Below are positions 33,829 through 44,230 of a stretch of DNA of 64,000 nucleotides, piece after piece. The notes under the pieces were generated by a model. The model saw nothing but the letters and a program-made list of their open reading frames with translations, was not told the DNA's origin and made no database searches. The stretch is from Pseudoleptotrichia goodfellowii. Its GTDB lineage: Bacteria > Fusobacteriota > Fusobacteriia > Fusobacteriales > Leptotrichiaceae. The DNA is taken from the NCBI RefSeq assembly GCF_007990505.1, contig NZ_AP019822.1:806001-870000 (forward strand), in the 5' to 3' direction. The stretch's first letter is position 1. Each line of letters starts with the position of its first letter. A program made the position numbers and the translations under genes.

Positions 33829-34749
33829 TTATTCAGAAACAGGAATGAATCCCATACTTTTTATAACTTTTTTTCCTTCTTCGGATTTGAGTAAATCAAC
33901 GAAAATTTTTTCAGTTTTTGTCAATTCGCCTTTTTTCATTATTATTAAAGGTCTTGAAATATAATAAGATTTATTTAATATGTTTGCTTCTGTAGGTTCA
34001 ACACCGTCGACTTTTAACGGAGTAAGTTTTCCGGCATTTTGGTTAGTTATCCCGAAAGAAGCATATCCTATAGCGTTTTTGTTTTCAATTATTTTTTCTA
34101 CCAATGCTCCCATTGTAGGTGCCTGAATAGTATCCTGTCTGACATTGATGTCTTTCATTATATTTTTTTAGAAAACTTCGTGAGCTCCTCCGCTTAAATC
34201 ACGAGTTACAACTACAATTTCTTCGTCAGGCAGAGATTTGTCCAAATCGCTCCATTTTTTGTATTCTCCTGAAAATATTTTTATAATTTCTTCTTTTGTA
34301 ATATTTCCGCCTTTTAACTGTATGAATTTGTTTTGAGGGTTTACTGAAATTGTCAATGCGTCAAGTCCCAATGTAAATGCTTTTAAATTTTTTATTTTTT
34401 CTTTTTCTCCGTCTTTTATATCACGGGCAAGCATTCCGAAGTTTGCGACACCGTCCATAACGGCTTTTACCCCTGCTCCTGAACCTCCCGAAGACACGTA
34501 TATAGTGATGTTTTCTGCAGGTAATGAAGGATCGACTTTATTCCATGACGTATATTTTTCGATGAAATTTGTAGAAATTTTACTTATAACAGGGGCTAAT
34601 GTAGATGATCCGCTGAAACTTATCTGAGTATTTACATCAGAATTTTTCTTGGTTTCTCCTCCGTTTCCTTCTGTACTTTTGTTTCCGCAGCTTATAGCAG
34701 TTGTGAAAAATAACGCAGCTACTGCAATTAACATAAATATTTTTTTCAT
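33829..34749 (-). pseudogene. pstS: Phosphate-binding lipoprotein PstS with an in-frame stop codon
   Basis: Signal and lipobox (FFTTAISCG, Cys about 21), then ISFSGSSTLAPVI, SSGGSGAGVKAVMDGVANFGM and VTRDLSGGAHEVF. At codon 194 the frame has TAA (plus strand 34168-34170) and continues in the same frame with KNIMKDINVRQDTIQAPTMGALV to the normal end. Homologues have Gln or similar there, so a CAA to TAA change is likely. Without suppression the protein lacks its C-terminal third, which includes phosphate contacts. It may be an inactivated gene or a base error; the rest of the operon looks intact. Confidence 0.85.
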
Positions 34750-35021
34750 TTAAAAATCTTCCTCTTAAAAATTGTTTATTATTTATATTTTACTCTATAA
34801 ATCGAAAAAAGCAAGGGTTTTATTTGATTATTTTATAAAAAAATAATTATAAGAAGTATAGTTGTTATAATAATTAATCGTTATTCTTATTTATACTTTT
34901 AAAATGTAATTCTCCAAATTATTCATGAAATTTGAGTTCCGATTTTTCGGTTTTTTTAATAATTTCACAATTTTTGTAAATAGAATCTTTATATTCGCCG
35001 GAATTATCAAAATAACGGACT

Positions 35022-36194
35022 TTAAAGTCTTTTGCTCAAATTTAACAGCAACAATAAAAATACAACAGACATTATACAGACATTTACAATAAAAGGCAGA
35101 TGCGATCCGGCATTGAGCAAATGTCCCGACAATAGTGAACCGACAGCATTTCCTAAAAATCCTACAGCTGAAGCTACTCCCAATATTTTCCCCTGTTCTT
35201 CTTTATATCTGTGGGCGATAATGCTGTTTCCGAGAGAACGGACTATTTCGTAGGTCATTGTATAAACAGCCATTAATACGTAAGACACTGCTCCGAGATT
35301 CAGTCTGTATAATATAACGGACATCAGTATAATTCCTAAAAATATCATCGTTTTATGAATTGTTATTTCTTTGTATTTAGCTATAAGTCTTACGAGCAGC
35401 ACACTCGTTCCGAAAAATGCCGATAACGAAGAAAACATTACAAATGTACCGATTGTATCGGAATTTACTTTTATGTAAAATTTCAAAAAATAATTTAAAG
35501 CACTGGCATAAGAGTATATTCCTACACTTGACAAAAATATTATAAAACAGAAAAATTTGGAATAATTATCCAATTCAAATATATATTTGAATGTAGCAAA
35601 AGGATTAAGATTTTTCTTTTCTTTTGGCTCTGTTTCATCGTGTTTTGTAACTATTTCTTTCAAAATAAATAGTATTAATATGGAAACAGTCGTCCCGCAT
35701 ATAAATTGCAGTGCAAAAGGGTATCTTGTATCAATCCTTGCGACCATTCCTCCGATTTTTTGTCCTATTGCTCCGCCTATTACTGCAGCAGAACTGACTT
35801 TTGCGATATTTTTACTTTTTGTTTCTTTTGATGACAATCGGCTTACATATCCGAAAGCTACGGCATAGGTTCCGCCCGAAGCAAAGCCCGAAAAAGCTCT
35901 CGCCAGAAAGATGATCGGCAAGTAATTTACAAAACCGAAAAACAGTTGTGCAGTTCCGTACATAAGAGGCATAAATATAAAGATTTTTTTCATTCCGATA
36001 TTGTCAGCCAAGGCTCCTAAGTAAGGAGAAGAAATAAACATTGCAGTACTCATAACCGCCAGAAATTCTCCCGAAATACTTTTTTTCCAATTTCTCAACT
36101 CTATCAATCCCGGAGTTGCGGGATGTGCAAAATTATAAACTATAATGCAAAGAAACATTAGTAATACCATTCGGTTTATATTTTTTTTATCCAT
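35022..36194 (-). CDS. MFS transporter
   Basis: 390-residue twelve-segment carrier of the drug/metabolite MFS type: LGALADNIGMKKIFIFMPLMYG (the GxLaDxxGxkk loop), FSGFASGGTYAVAFGYVSR, and GFLGNAVGSLLSGHLLNAGS in TM11. The substrate cannot be predicted. It stands alone: convergent to no gene, 272 nt from pstS (a gap with only the pstS promoter region) and divergent from the DUF3841 gene. Confidence 0.85.
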   Translation of the reverse strand: MDKKNINRMVLLMFLCIIVYNFAHPATPGLIELRNWKKSISGEFLAVMSTAMFISSPYLGALADNIGMKKIFIFMPLMYGTAQLFFGFVNYLPIIFLARAFSGFASGGTYAVAFGYVSRLSSKETKSKNIAKVSSAAVIGGAIGQKIGGMVARIDTRYPFALQFICGTTVSILILFILKEIVTKHDETEPKEKKNLNPFATFKYIFELDNYSKFFCFIIFLSSVGIYSYASALNYFLKFYIKVNSDTIGTFVMFSSLSAFFGTSVLLVRLIAKYKEITIHKTMIFLGIILMSVILYRLNLGAVSYVLMAVYTMTYEIVRSLGNSIIAHRYKEEQGKILGVASAVGFLGNAVGSLLSGHLLNAGSHLPFIVNVCIMSVVFLLLLLNLSKRL

Positions 36195-36346
36195 TTTTTT
36201 CCTTTCGTTTTATTGCTTTTTATTATAATATTTTGTATACTTTATTATATAGAAATTATTTTTGAATTTGAGAATTAAATTTTAACAGATTTGAGATATT
36301 ATTTCTATATATTTAAAAAAAATTTATTTAAGGAAGGTGCAAAGCT

Positions 36347-36970
36347 ATGAAAAATCCTAATTCAAAAAACGGAAAAAGCATACTTTTTACTTGCCAGAAT
36401 GCCAAATCGCTCGACATTCTTGAGCGGGACGGAAGATTTATAAATAAAAAAGAGTATATACAGGAACATTTGGAAGATGTGGCTCCAATGATACTGAAAT
36501 CTTATGACTGGTTTGTAAGTGCTGCAAGTAAAAGGATTAAAAAGCCTGACGATGTGCAGTATCAAATTTGGTGTGCAGTAGGAGATGAAGTATGTATGAA
36601 GCCTATTGAAACTGAGTTAGTATACATTCTTGAAGTTCCCGATAAAGAAATTATATATTTTAATTCTTATAAATGGGACTATGTAATCAATCATCATTAT
36701 GTGCCTGAAAATAACGAAGATTTGAAAAAATATGAGCAGGAAATGGAAGCTAAGGGATTTGCTAATACATATGAAATTCTTACAGGGAGATATGCCGGAA
36801 AGTTTCCTATGGAAGAGAGAAAAATAAAAGACAGCTGGGAAAGAGTTTTCGATATAGATAACTGGAATGTAAGACAGGTACAGGCTAATCTTTGGGAAAT
36901 AAAAAAAGAGTGGGTAAAACGTATATTGAAGCCCGGAGAGCCTATGCCTGAAGAATATTATGTGAGATAA
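36347..36970 (+). CDS. DUF3841 protein
   Basis: 207-residue soluble protein of the DUF3841 family (YDWFVSAASKRIKKPDDVQYQIWCAV, PDKEIIYFNSYKWDYVINHHYVP, IDNWNVRQVQANLWEIKKEWV). No function is established. It lies just before the selC promoter with its own GGAAGG ribosome site. No signal peptide or membrane segment. Confidence 0.8.
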   Translation: MKNPNSKNGKSILFTCQNAKSLDILERDGRFINKKEYIQEHLEDVAPMILKSYDWFVSAASKRIKKPDDVQYQIWCAVGDEVCMKPIETELVYILEVPDKEIIYFNSYKWDYVINHHYVPENNEDLKKYEQEMEAKGFANTYEILTGRYAGKFPMEERKIKDSWERVFDIDNWNVRQVQANLWEIKKEWVKRILKPGEPMPEEYYVR

Positions 36971-36979
36971 AAAAATATA

Positions 36980-37008
36980 TTGATTTTCGTTGATTTATAG
37001 TGTATAAT
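36980..37008 (+). promoter_or_regulatory. selC promoter
   Basis: TTGATT (36980-36985), 17 nt, TATAAT (37003-37008), 16 nt before the tRNA 5' end. Confidence 0.7.
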
Positions 37009-37023
37009 AATAACATTGTAAAT

Positions 37024-37120
37024 GGGAGTGGATGAGTTCTGGTGTTCTCTCCGGTCTTCAAAACCGGCGTGAGGGGTTAGGAGCCTCTCAGGTGGGTTCG
37101 ATTCCCACACATTCCCGCCA
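37024..37120 (+). tRNA. selC: tRNA-Sec (anticodon TCA)
   Basis: A 97-nt tRNA with anticodon stem CCGGT/ACCGG, loop CTTCAAA (anticodon TCA, 37058-37060), a long variable arm (GAGGGGTTAGGAGCCTC), T arm GTGGGTTCGATTCCCAC and encoded GCCA end. The long variable arm and UGA-reading anticodon identify it as selenocysteine tRNA. Acceptor GGGAGTG pairs with CATTCCC. It heads the selD-selA cluster. Confidence 0.97.
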
Positions 37121-37152
37121 AATTACGTAAAATAGAAATGTTTAATAAATAG

Positions 37153-37196
37153 TACCGTTTTTCGGAATAATTAATGCCTGAAACGGTATTTTTTGT
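37153..37196 (+). terminator. selC terminator
   Basis: TACCGTTT (37153-37160) pairs with AAACGGTA (37181-37188), followed by six T. It separates selC from selD; TATAAT at 37243-37248 may be the selD -10. Confidence 0.85.
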
Positions 37197-37288
37197 TTAC
37201 TGAAATTTTATTTCATAACTTTAATTTTTTGATAATAAATGATATAATAATATAAATAAATTATAGTACAGTCGGGAGGAGGACATGA

Positions 37289-38314
37289 ATGGATAAAAAA
37301 GATTTAAACATGATAGTTTGCGGAGGGTGAAACTCGAAAATAGGGCCGGGTGCTCTTTCAAGTTTATTAAAGGATTTGCCCAAAAAGGAAGATAAAAATT
37401 TAATAGTGGGATATGAATCTTCGGATGATGCCGCAGTTTACAAAATATCCGAAGATAAAGCAATCATCCAGACATTGGACTTCTTTACAACGATGATTAA
37501 CGATCCTTATTTATACGGACAAATAGCTGCAACTAATGCTCTCAGTGATATTTACGCAATGGGCGGAGAAGTAATATCCGCTTTAAATATAGTTGCTTTT
37601 CCTGAAAAAATGGATATGGAAATATTGCATCAAATATTGAAAGGCGGAGCGGAAAAAGTTCATGAAGCGGGAGGAGTTCTTGCAGGAGGTCATTCTATAC
37701 ATGATTCTACACCGAAATACGGGCTGTCTGTTACGGGAATTATACATCCCGATAAAATACTCATGAATAATAACTGTAAAGAAGGAGATGCTCTTATAGT
37801 TACGAAACCTTTGGGAGTGAGTATTATAAATTCGGCTCATATGATCGGTGAATGTTCTGAAGAAACTTTCGCAAAATGTATTAAGCAAATGACGACGTTA
37901 AATAAATATGCAGCGGAAATTATGAAAAATTATCCTGTAAACAGCTGTACAGATATAACAGGATTCGGATTTTTAGGGCATTTGTATGAAATGCTGGATG
38001 GGAAATACTCTGCAGAAATTATAGGGAAAGATATTCCCATGCTTCCCGAAGCCTATCGTTGTGCAGGTGATTTTATAATCACATCAGGCGGACAGCTGAA
38101 CAGAAATTATCTTCAGGATAAAGTGGATTTTAAAATTAAGGATTTTCCTTTGGAAGAAATAATGTATGATCCGCAAACATCGGGAGGACTTTTAATAAGT
38201 TTACCTTCAGAATATGCGGAAGAATTACTTGAAAAACTTAATAAACTTGAAATTAAAAGTGCCGTTGTAGGAAAAGTAATAAAAAAACAGGAAAAAGACA
38301 TAATAATAGTATAA
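37289..38314 (+). CDS. selD: Selenide, water dikinase SelD (selenoprotein)
   Basis: 341 residues including Sec14 (UGA 37328-37330) in VCGGUNSKIGPGAL, the active-site position held by Cys or Sec in SelD. It makes selenophosphate from selenide and ATP. ATG 37289 is in frame, preceded by GGGAGGAGGAC. A downstream-only reading would miss the catalytic N-terminus. Other blocks: SSDDAAVY, DFFTTMINDPYLYGQIAATNALSDIYAMGG, TDITGFGFLGHL. As SelD itself needs Sec, the pathway has a positive-feedback start. A SECIS-like hairpin follows the UGA. First gene of the selD-yedF-DUF3343-selB-selA run. Confidence 0.95.
37328..37356 (+). promoter_or_regulatory. Sec codon and probable SECIS of selD
   Basis: UGA 37328-37330, then 16 nt, loop CGGGT (37347-37351) closed by AGGGC/GCTCT (one G-U). 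A short but plausible SelB site, weaker than those of the grd genes. Confidence 0.6.
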
Positions 38315-38352
38315 TTTTGTCGACAAAAATAACAGATAAGGAGAAAACATCA

Positions 38353-38940
38353 ATGAAAAAATATGAATTAAACGCAAAAGGATTGGCTTGTCCCATACCT
38401 GTAGTAAAAACTAAAAAACTTTTGGAAGAATATGATACAGTAGAAACGACAGTAGATAATTTTACTGCAACTCAAAATCTGACAAAATTGGCTGAACAGT
38501 TGGATTATAATATTGATGTAAAAACTGTAAGTGAAGAAGAATACGTTGTAACAATATCGGCTAAAGAAGAAAGCAAAAAAGCCGAAAAAACTTCACAAGC
38601 AGAAGACGACAGTTATATTGTTGTAATAAATAAACAGATAATGGGGTACGGAAGCGAAGAATTAGGAAAAAAACTGATGAAAGCCTTTTTATATACTTTG
38701 ACTGAACAGAAAGTTCTGCCTAAAAAAGTTATATTTTATAACGGAGGGGCTTTATTAGTGGATAAAACCCGAAGTCATGTATTGGAAGAGTTGAAAGAGC
38801 TTGAAGACAACGGCGTGGAAATAATGTGCTGCGGAGCATGTATAGATTATTATAATGTGGAACTCGCATTGGGAAATCCTTCAAATATGTATTTTATAGT
38901 TGAAGAAATGAGAAATGCAAATAAAGTAGTGCGTCCGTAG
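38353..38940 (+). CDS. yedF: Selenium metabolism protein YedF
   Basis: 195 residues: an N-terminal TusA-like domain (LNAKGLACPIPVVKTKKLLEEYD, conserved Cys in GLACP) and a C-terminal DsrE-like domain (GYGSEELGKKLMKAFLYTLTEQ, ending in CCGACIDYY). This two-domain form is the selenium-linked YedF. It probably moves selenium or sulfur between proteins near SelD. I take ATG 38353 (AAGGAGAAAAC upstream) over an earlier start. It lies 38 nt after selD. Confidence 0.9.
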   Translation: MKKYELNAKGLACPIPVVKTKKLLEEYDTVETTVDNFTATQNLTKLAEQLDYNIDVKTVSEEEYVVTISAKEESKKAEKTSQAEDDSYIVVINKQIMGYGSEELGKKLMKAFLYTLTEQKVLPKKVIFYNGGALLVDKTRSHVLEELKELEDNGVEIMCCGACIDYYNVELALGNPSNMYFIVEEMRNANKVVRP

Positions 38941-38947
38941 GTGGAAA

Positions 38948-39247
38948 ATGATAAAAACGAAAGATGAAGGAATAGTAGTATTTCATAATACACACGACGC
39001 GATAAAAGCTGATAATATATGTATGTCTAAGCAAATAAAAGCGGGATTGATACCGGTACATCCTTCTATCAGTTTGGGATGCGGTTTTATGTTGAAAACC
39101 GAATGGAAAGATTTCAGTAATTTAATAAAAACCTTAGACGATGAAAATATAAATTACAAGGCTCTTTATTATTCCCAAAAAAGGGGTATGAAAAGAGAAG
39201 TTGAATTGTTATATGAAGATAAAGAAGATATAACGACAGAAAAATAA
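38948..39247 (+). CDS. DUF3343 putative Se/S carrier protein (second copy)
   Basis: 99 residues, with [38 protein letters not shown]; Cys in LGCG is the likely carrier residue. A homologue of the protein at 13392-13628 with a longer acidic C-terminal tail. Between yedF and selB in the Sec operon, 7 nt after yedF. Family role by association only. Confidence 0.85.
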   Translation: MIKTKDEGIVVFHNTHDAIKADNICMSKQIKAGLIPVHPSISLGCGFMLKTEWKDFSNLIKTLDDENINYKALYYSQKRGMKREVELLYEDKEDITTEK

Positions 39248-39275
39248 AAAATACTGCCTGGAGAAGAGATAAATT

Positions 39276-41153
39276 ATGAGTAATGTAATAATAGGGACTG
39301 CGGGACACATAGACCACGGTAAGACAACATTGATTAAGGCATTGAGCGGAATAGAAACGGATACTACGGCAGAAGAAAAAGAAAGGGGAATGTCCATTAA
39401 TTTGGGATTTGCTTATTTTGATTTGCCGAGTGGAAAAAGATGCGGAGTGGTAGATGTTCCTGGACATGAAAAATTTATAAAAAATATGCTTGCGGGAGTC
39501 AGCGGAATTAATCTTGTGTTGCTTTTAGTGGATTCCCGTGAGGGAATAATGCCGCAAACGAAAGAACATGCGGATATATTGTCATTATTGGGAGTGGAAA
39601 ACTATATAATAGTAATGACAAAGATTGACTTAGCTGAAAAAGAATACAGAGAAATCGTTAAAGAAGAGATAGAAAGCTATATTAAAGGAACTCCGCTTGA
39701 TGGAAGTCCTATAATCGAAGTGGACTCTGTCAGCAAAAAAGGTATAGATACACTTCTTAAAGAGATAGATCGTAAAATTGAAAATATAGCTGAAATAAAA
39801 GAAGGAAAAAATGCACGTCTTAATGTAGATAGAGCTTTTCAGGTAAAAGGATTCGGAACTGTTGTAACGGGAACTTTGACTGAAGGTATGGTTTCTGTAG
39901 GAGATGAACTTGAAATTTATCCTGAAAATCTGAAAACGAAAGTCAGAAATATACAGGTACATAAACAGGACGTAAAGACAGCTCACACAGGACAGAGAAC
40001 GGCAATAAGTCTGACAAATGTAAAAATAGATGATGTCGGGAGAGGTCGTACATTGGCGACTCCCGGTACATTAACAAAAACTTATATGCTTGATACCGAG
40101 ATAAAAATAATAGATAATTCGGATTTTACTTTGGAATTATGGGACAGAGTCCGTGTTTATACGGGAACTTCCGAAGTAATGGCTAGAATCGTGCCGTTAG
40201 GCAGTGAAGTACTTGAATCGGGAAAAGGAGGATTTGCTCAACTGCGTCTGGAAGAGGAAGTTTCGGTAAAAAATTACGACAGATTTATAATAAGGACTTA
40301 TTCGCCTATGATTACTGTGGGAGGAGGAGTCATTTTGGATGTTTCTCCGAAAAAACACAGCAGATTTAATGAAGAGATTTTGAATAAACTTAAAGTTCAG
40401 TCTAAAGGAAATAGTAAAGAACTTATTTCAAATTATATTTTGACAGGACATGCTTATCTCATTACTGCCGAAGAAATCGTAAAAACACTGGAACAGAGTC
40501 TTGAGAATGTTGAAAAAGATTTGGCAGAACTGGTTCAGGACGGAGCATTATACAAGACAAAAGCCGGATATATTCATGTTAAGAAATACGAAGATATTCT
40601 TGAGAAAGTTTCGACTTTGGTAGGAGATTACCATAAGAAATTCAGATTAAAAAGAGGTATATCTAAAGCAGAATTATTTTCAAAATTTAAAATTAATCAA
40701 AAAGAATTGGCTGTAATAATTGATTTATTTGTGAGTAATAATGTCCTTAAAATTCAAAATAATTTTATTTCTTTATATGATTTTGAAGTTAAATATGACG
40801 CGAATCAGTTGAAAGAAAAAAATAATATAGAAAAAATACTTTTGGAAAGTAAGTTTACTCCGCCGAATATAAAAGACCTGACAAAAAATAATAAAGGACT
40901 TAATGAACTGCTGAGTTCACTGGCGGGGGATACAATTATAATATTAAATGAAGATATTGCAATACATGTTAAAACTTTTGAAGAAGCTAAAAATAAGGTC
41001 TTAAAGCATTTTGAAAATAATAAAAAATTGACATTGGCTGAATTTCGTGATTTTACAGGCTCAAGCAGAAAATATTCTCTGCCTATTTTGGAATATATGG
41101 ATAAACAGGGAATTACCAAAAGAGTGGAAGATTACAGGGTTTTAGGAAAATAA
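39276..41153 (+). CDS. selB: Selenocysteine-specific elongation factor SelB
   Basis: 625 residues: EF-Tu-like GTPase ([19 protein letters not shown] as P-loop, DVPGHEKFI as G3, TKID as G4), domains II and III to about residue 360, and C-terminal winged helices from about 370 to 625 that bind the SECIS (ending [15 protein letters not shown]...). It brings Sec-tRNA to UGA codons with a SECIS. It presumably serves the four Grd/leader SECIS sites in this window, which share a GGU loop. Followed 16 nt later by selA. Confidence 0.96.
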   Translation: MSNVIIGTAGHIDHGKTTLIKALSGIETDTTAEEKERGMSINLGFAYFDLPSGKRCGVVDVPGHEKFIKNMLAGVSGINLVLLLVDSREGIMPQTKEHADILSLLGVENYIIVMTKIDLAEKEYREIVKEEIESYIKGTPLDGSPIIEVDSVSKKGIDTLLKEIDRKIENIAEIKEGKNARLNVDRAFQVKGFGTVVTGTLTEGMVSVGDELEIYPENLKTKVRNIQVHKQDVKTAHTGQRTAISLTNVKIDDVGRGRTLATPGTLTKTYMLDTEIKIIDNSDFTLELWDRVRVYTGTSEVMARIVPLGSEVLESGKGGFAQLRLEEEVSVKNYDRFIIRTYSPMITVGGGVILDVSPKKHSRFNEEILNKLKVQSKGNSKELISNYILTGHAYLITAEEIVKTLEQSLENVEKDLAELVQDGALYKTKAGYIHVKKYEDILEKVSTLVGDYHKKFRLKRGISKAELFSKFKINQKELAVIIDLFVSNNVLKIQNNFISLYDFEVKYDANQLKEKNNIEKILLESKFTPPNIKDLTKNNKGLNELLSSLAGDTIIILNEDIAIHVKTFEEAKNKVLKHFENNKKLTLAEFRDFTGSSRKYSLPILEYMDKQGITKRVEDYRVLGK

Positions 41154-41169
41154 CAAACGGGAGAAGATT

Positions 41170-42543
41170 ATGAACGAATTATTATCAAAAATACCGTCTA
41201 TAAATAAAATTCTTTTGACGGAAGAGCTTAAGCAATTATTGGAAGAATATCCTGAAATATTTGTAAAAGATATTGTAAAAAAAGAAGCGGAAGATATAAA
41301 AAATGACATTTTGATGTCAAGTATAAAAGAAGTTCCCTCAATGGAAGAAATCGTTGAAAGAGTGTCGTTTCAAGTGAAAAAGAAAGACAGGCTTTCTTTA
41401 AGACGGGTAATAAATGCCACAGGAACTATATTGCATACGAATTTGGGACGTAGTCTTTTAAGTGAACATGTAAAAGAAAATTTAACAGAAATAGCTTTTA
41501 ATTATTCAAATTTGGAATTTAATATTGATGAAAAAGCGAGAGGAAGCCGTTACACTCATTTAATCGACATTATAAAACGTCTGACAGGAGCGGAAGATGT
41601 ACTTGTTGTAAACAATAACGCGGCTGCTGTACTTTTAACGTTGAACACACTTACTAAAGGCAAAGAAATTGTTGTTTCCAGAGGAGAACTTGTGGAAATC
41701 GGAGGAGCTTTCCGTATTCCCGAGATCATCAAATTAAGCGGAGGAATTTCCTGCGAAATAGGGACTACAAATAAAACACATTTGAAAGACTATGAAAACG
41801 CTATTAATGAAAATACGGGAGTATTATTGAAAGTGCATACAAGCAACTACAAAATATCAGGATTTACGAAGTCTGTAACTTACGAGGAAGTTGCTGCTTT
41901 GGCTCACGAAAAAGGCCTGATAGCAATAAATGACCTGGGAAGCGGACAGTTTGTGGATTTTCGACCTTACGGATTGCCTTATGAGCCTACTGTAAAAGAA
42001 GTTTTAGACAGCGGTATGGATATAGTTACATTCAGCGGAGATAAACTTCTCGGAGGACCTCAGGCGGGAATAATTGTAGGGAAAAAGAAATATATAGAAG
42101 AAATGAAAAAAAATCAGCTTACACGGGCATTGCGTGTGGATAAAATGACTATTGCCACACTGGAAGCGACACTTAAACTTTATCTTGATGAAAAAACTGC
42201 ATTGGAAGAAATACCTACGCTGAATATGATTTCGACTTCTGTGGAAAAATTGAGAGAAAAAGCTGAAAAATTTACGGAAATTATAAAAAGATCCCGATTC
42301 GTTGTGGAAATAATAGAAGATAAGGCTGAAGTAGGCGGAGGAAGTTATCCTGGAAGTCAGCTTGAAAGTATTGCGGTAAAACTTACTCATAGGGAAAAAA
42401 CTTCCACTGAAATAGAAAGGATTCTCCTTTCTGAAGATATTCCGATAATTACCCGTATCAAAGAAAACAGCATTATTCTGGATATGAGAACATTGAGAGA
42501 AAATGAGTTTGGGTTGGTAGCGGGGAGTCTTGATAAAATATAG
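41170..42543 (+). CDS. selA: L-seryl-tRNA(Sec) selenium transferase SelA
   Basis: 457 residues, PLP-dependent. Visible: N-terminal tRNA-binding part (LLSKIPSINKILLTEEL), RRVINATGTILHTNLGRS, and PLP lysine in FSGDKLLGGPQAGII (about residue 285). It converts Ser-tRNA(Sec) to Sec-tRNA(Sec) with selenophosphate. End of the Sec gene run and 16 nt from selB. Confidence 0.96.
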   Translation: MNELLSKIPSINKILLTEELKQLLEEYPEIFVKDIVKKEAEDIKNDILMSSIKEVPSMEEIVERVSFQVKKKDRLSLRRVINATGTILHTNLGRSLLSEHVKENLTEIAFNYSNLEFNIDEKARGSRYTHLIDIIKRLTGAEDVLVVNNNAAAVLLTLNTLTKGKEIVVSRGELVEIGGAFRIPEIIKLSGGISCEIGTTNKTHLKDYENAINENTGVLLKVHTSNYKISGFTKSVTYEEVAALAHEKGLIAINDLGSGQFVDFRPYGLPYEPTVKEVLDSGMDIVTFSGDKLLGGPQAGIIVGKKKYIEEMKKNQLTRALRVDKMTIATLEATLKLYLDEKTALEEIPTLNMISTSVEKLREKAEKFTEIIKRSRFVVEIIEDKAEVGGGSYPGSQLESIAVKLTHREKTSTEIERILLSEDIPIITRIKENSIILDMRTLRENEFGLVAGSLDKI

Positions 42544-42570
42544 AAATTCATTTTCAAAAAAGGAGAAAAA

Positions 42571-43296
42571 ATGCATAAAGAATTTGCAGAAATTTATGAT
42601 GTTTTTATGAAACATGTAGATTATAAAGGTTGGTACAAATTTCTCAGGAGTTATATAAAAAATAAAGGAGAAGTTCTTGATTTGGGGTGCGGAACAGGAG
42701 AATTTATTTACAGATTTCTGAAAGACGGATTTTCTGTTAAGGGAGTAGATATATCAGAAGATATGTTGAGGATTTCCAAGAAAAAAATCGAAAGCAAAAA
42801 TCTGAAAAATAATAATTACGAGCTTATAAAAGAAGATATTGTGAATTATGAGAACAACTCAGAAGCGGATTATATTATTTGTAATTTTGATACTGTAAAT
42901 TATTTGGAAAATGAAAGAGAATTTGAAAAATTTCTTGAAAAGTCCAATAAAAACTTGAAAAAAGATGGATATTTAATATTTGATATTGTAACTGAAGAAG
43001 TATTTGAGGAAATATTTGAAAACGGAATATTTTTGGACGAAGAACCCGAATATACAAGTATATGGCGATATGAGCAGTTAAGTGAGAAAAAATATTTTGT
43101 AGAAATAGATTTATTTATAAGACAGGATAAAAATGATAATTTATTCAGAAAATATAATGAGCAGCACAATAAACACATATATGAGCCTGAATGGATAGTG
43201 GAAATTGCAAGGAAAAAAGGCTTTGAAATATTTGATACAGCGAAAAATCCTGAATTTGGAGAAAGCAGAATCTTTTTTGTATTTAAGAAATTATAG
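42571..43296 (+). CDS. Class I SAM-dependent methyltransferase
   Basis: 241 residues: FAEIYDVFMKHVDYKGWYKF start, motif I VLDLGCGTGEFIYRF (SAM binding), VKGVDISEDML, and YIICNFDTVNYL as motif II/III. Substrate unknown. It follows selA by 27 nt with AAAAGGAG, so may be co-transcribed with the Sec genes; whether it acts in selenium metabolism (for example selenide methylation) is open. Confidence 0.85.
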   Translation: MHKEFAEIYDVFMKHVDYKGWYKFLRSYIKNKGEVLDLGCGTGEFIYRFLKDGFSVKGVDISEDMLRISKKKIESKNLKNNNYELIKEDIVNYENNSEADYIICNFDTVNYLENEREFEKFLEKSNKNLKKDGYLIFDIVTEEVFEEIFENGIFLDEEPEYTSIWRYEQLSEKKYFVEIDLFIRQDKNDNLFRKYNEQHNKHIYEPEWIVEIARKKGFEIFDTAKNPEFGESRIFFVFKKL

Positions 43297-43314
43297 ACAG
43301 GAGTGTATTAAAAA

Positions 43315-44208
43315 ATGAAAGAAGAAAAAAGCTATATCGAATTGGAAAAAGAAAGAGAAAAATCCGAATGGAAAAGCGAAGAAACAGAAATTGTAAACAG
43401 TGTTGATATTTCGGATGGTAAAAAAGAAATTGTCAAATATTCTACAGTAACTTATAAAAATATGGTTAAGTGGATAGTAGGTATTGTGATAGGTCTTGTT
43501 CTGATTCCTTTTACAGATTGGGGTATGTTTATTACAGTGTTTTCGATAGTAATGTGTATTCCTATATTGCTTACGATTTTATTTAACGGTATAAAAACTG
43601 TAGAACTTAGAGATCACACTTTTATATTCAGTGATGAGAAAAAAGAAAGAGAATATAAATCTTTGGAATATTTTATTTTGACTACATATTCGGGAGATTT
43701 TTTGGCATACAGAGATTATAAAGGATATTGGCTGAAAATTCCTATGATTGCTTTTAATTCAAGTTTGATGAAAAATTTTCTTAAAAATTATTTAATGGAT
43801 AAATTGCCTGTTTCCAAAGGAAATTTAGATTCTGAAGGAGAAGAAGTCTTTTATATCAGAGATGAAGAAGATATAAAAGCCGATTATCGTAAAAGAGAGG
43901 TGTTCGGAAAACACAGGGTCAGAGTACACCGTGCAATGAGAAACGGTTCAGTTCCTCTTAAAAGACTTCAGCAAATTGCAAACAATTTATATGAAAGTGA
44001 AAACAGGATAATAATAAAAAAAGAAGCTTTAATAATAAACGGAAATTCATACAGATGGGAAAAACTGCAACCTGTAAAATTATCAAAAACGTATGGAGGA
44101 ATTTTAGAAATAAAAACGAAAGACGAAGAGACAGTTTTTTCGTCAAGAACTACGGCAATAACGAGAGTTCCGTTGTTTGAAGCATTGTATAATTCAATGG
44201 TAAAATAA
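43315..44208 (+). CDS. Uncharacterised membrane protein
   Basis: 297 residues. N-terminal charged region, two adjacent membrane helices (about 51-88: VKWIVGIVIGLVLIPF and MFITVFSIVMCIPILLTILF), then a soluble domain with strand-rich pattern (KTVELRDHTFIFSDEKKEREY) and a basic C-terminal part. Resembles PH-like/YcxB-type membrane proteins in layout, but I recognise no family. It is 18 nt after the methyltransferase and 22 nt before atpZ. Confidence 0.6.
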   Translation: MKEEKSYIELEKEREKSEWKSEETEIVNSVDISDGKKEIVKYSTVTYKNMVKWIVGIVIGLVLIPFTDWGMFITVFSIVMCIPILLTILFNGIKTVELRDHTFIFSDEKKEREYKSLEYFILTTYSGDFLAYRDYKGYWLKIPMIAFNSSLMKNFLKNYLMDKLPVSKGNLDSEGEEVFYIRDEEDIKADYRKREVFGKHRVRVHRAMRNGSVPLKRLQQIANNLYESENRIIIKKEALIINGNSYRWEKLQPVKLSKTYGGILEIKTKDEETVFSSRTTAITRVPLFEALYNSMVK

Positions 44209-44230
44209 AATTTTAAATCGGGAGTAAATT

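Noticed and set aside
34168-34170. pstS in-frame stop as a recoded codon (like the Sec UGAs)
   Set aside because: The codon is TAA, not TGA, with no SECIS-like hairpin following.
34924-35060. Plus-strand open frame starting ATG 34924
   Set aside because: No ribosome site, biased composition and it runs into the antisense of the MFS gene.
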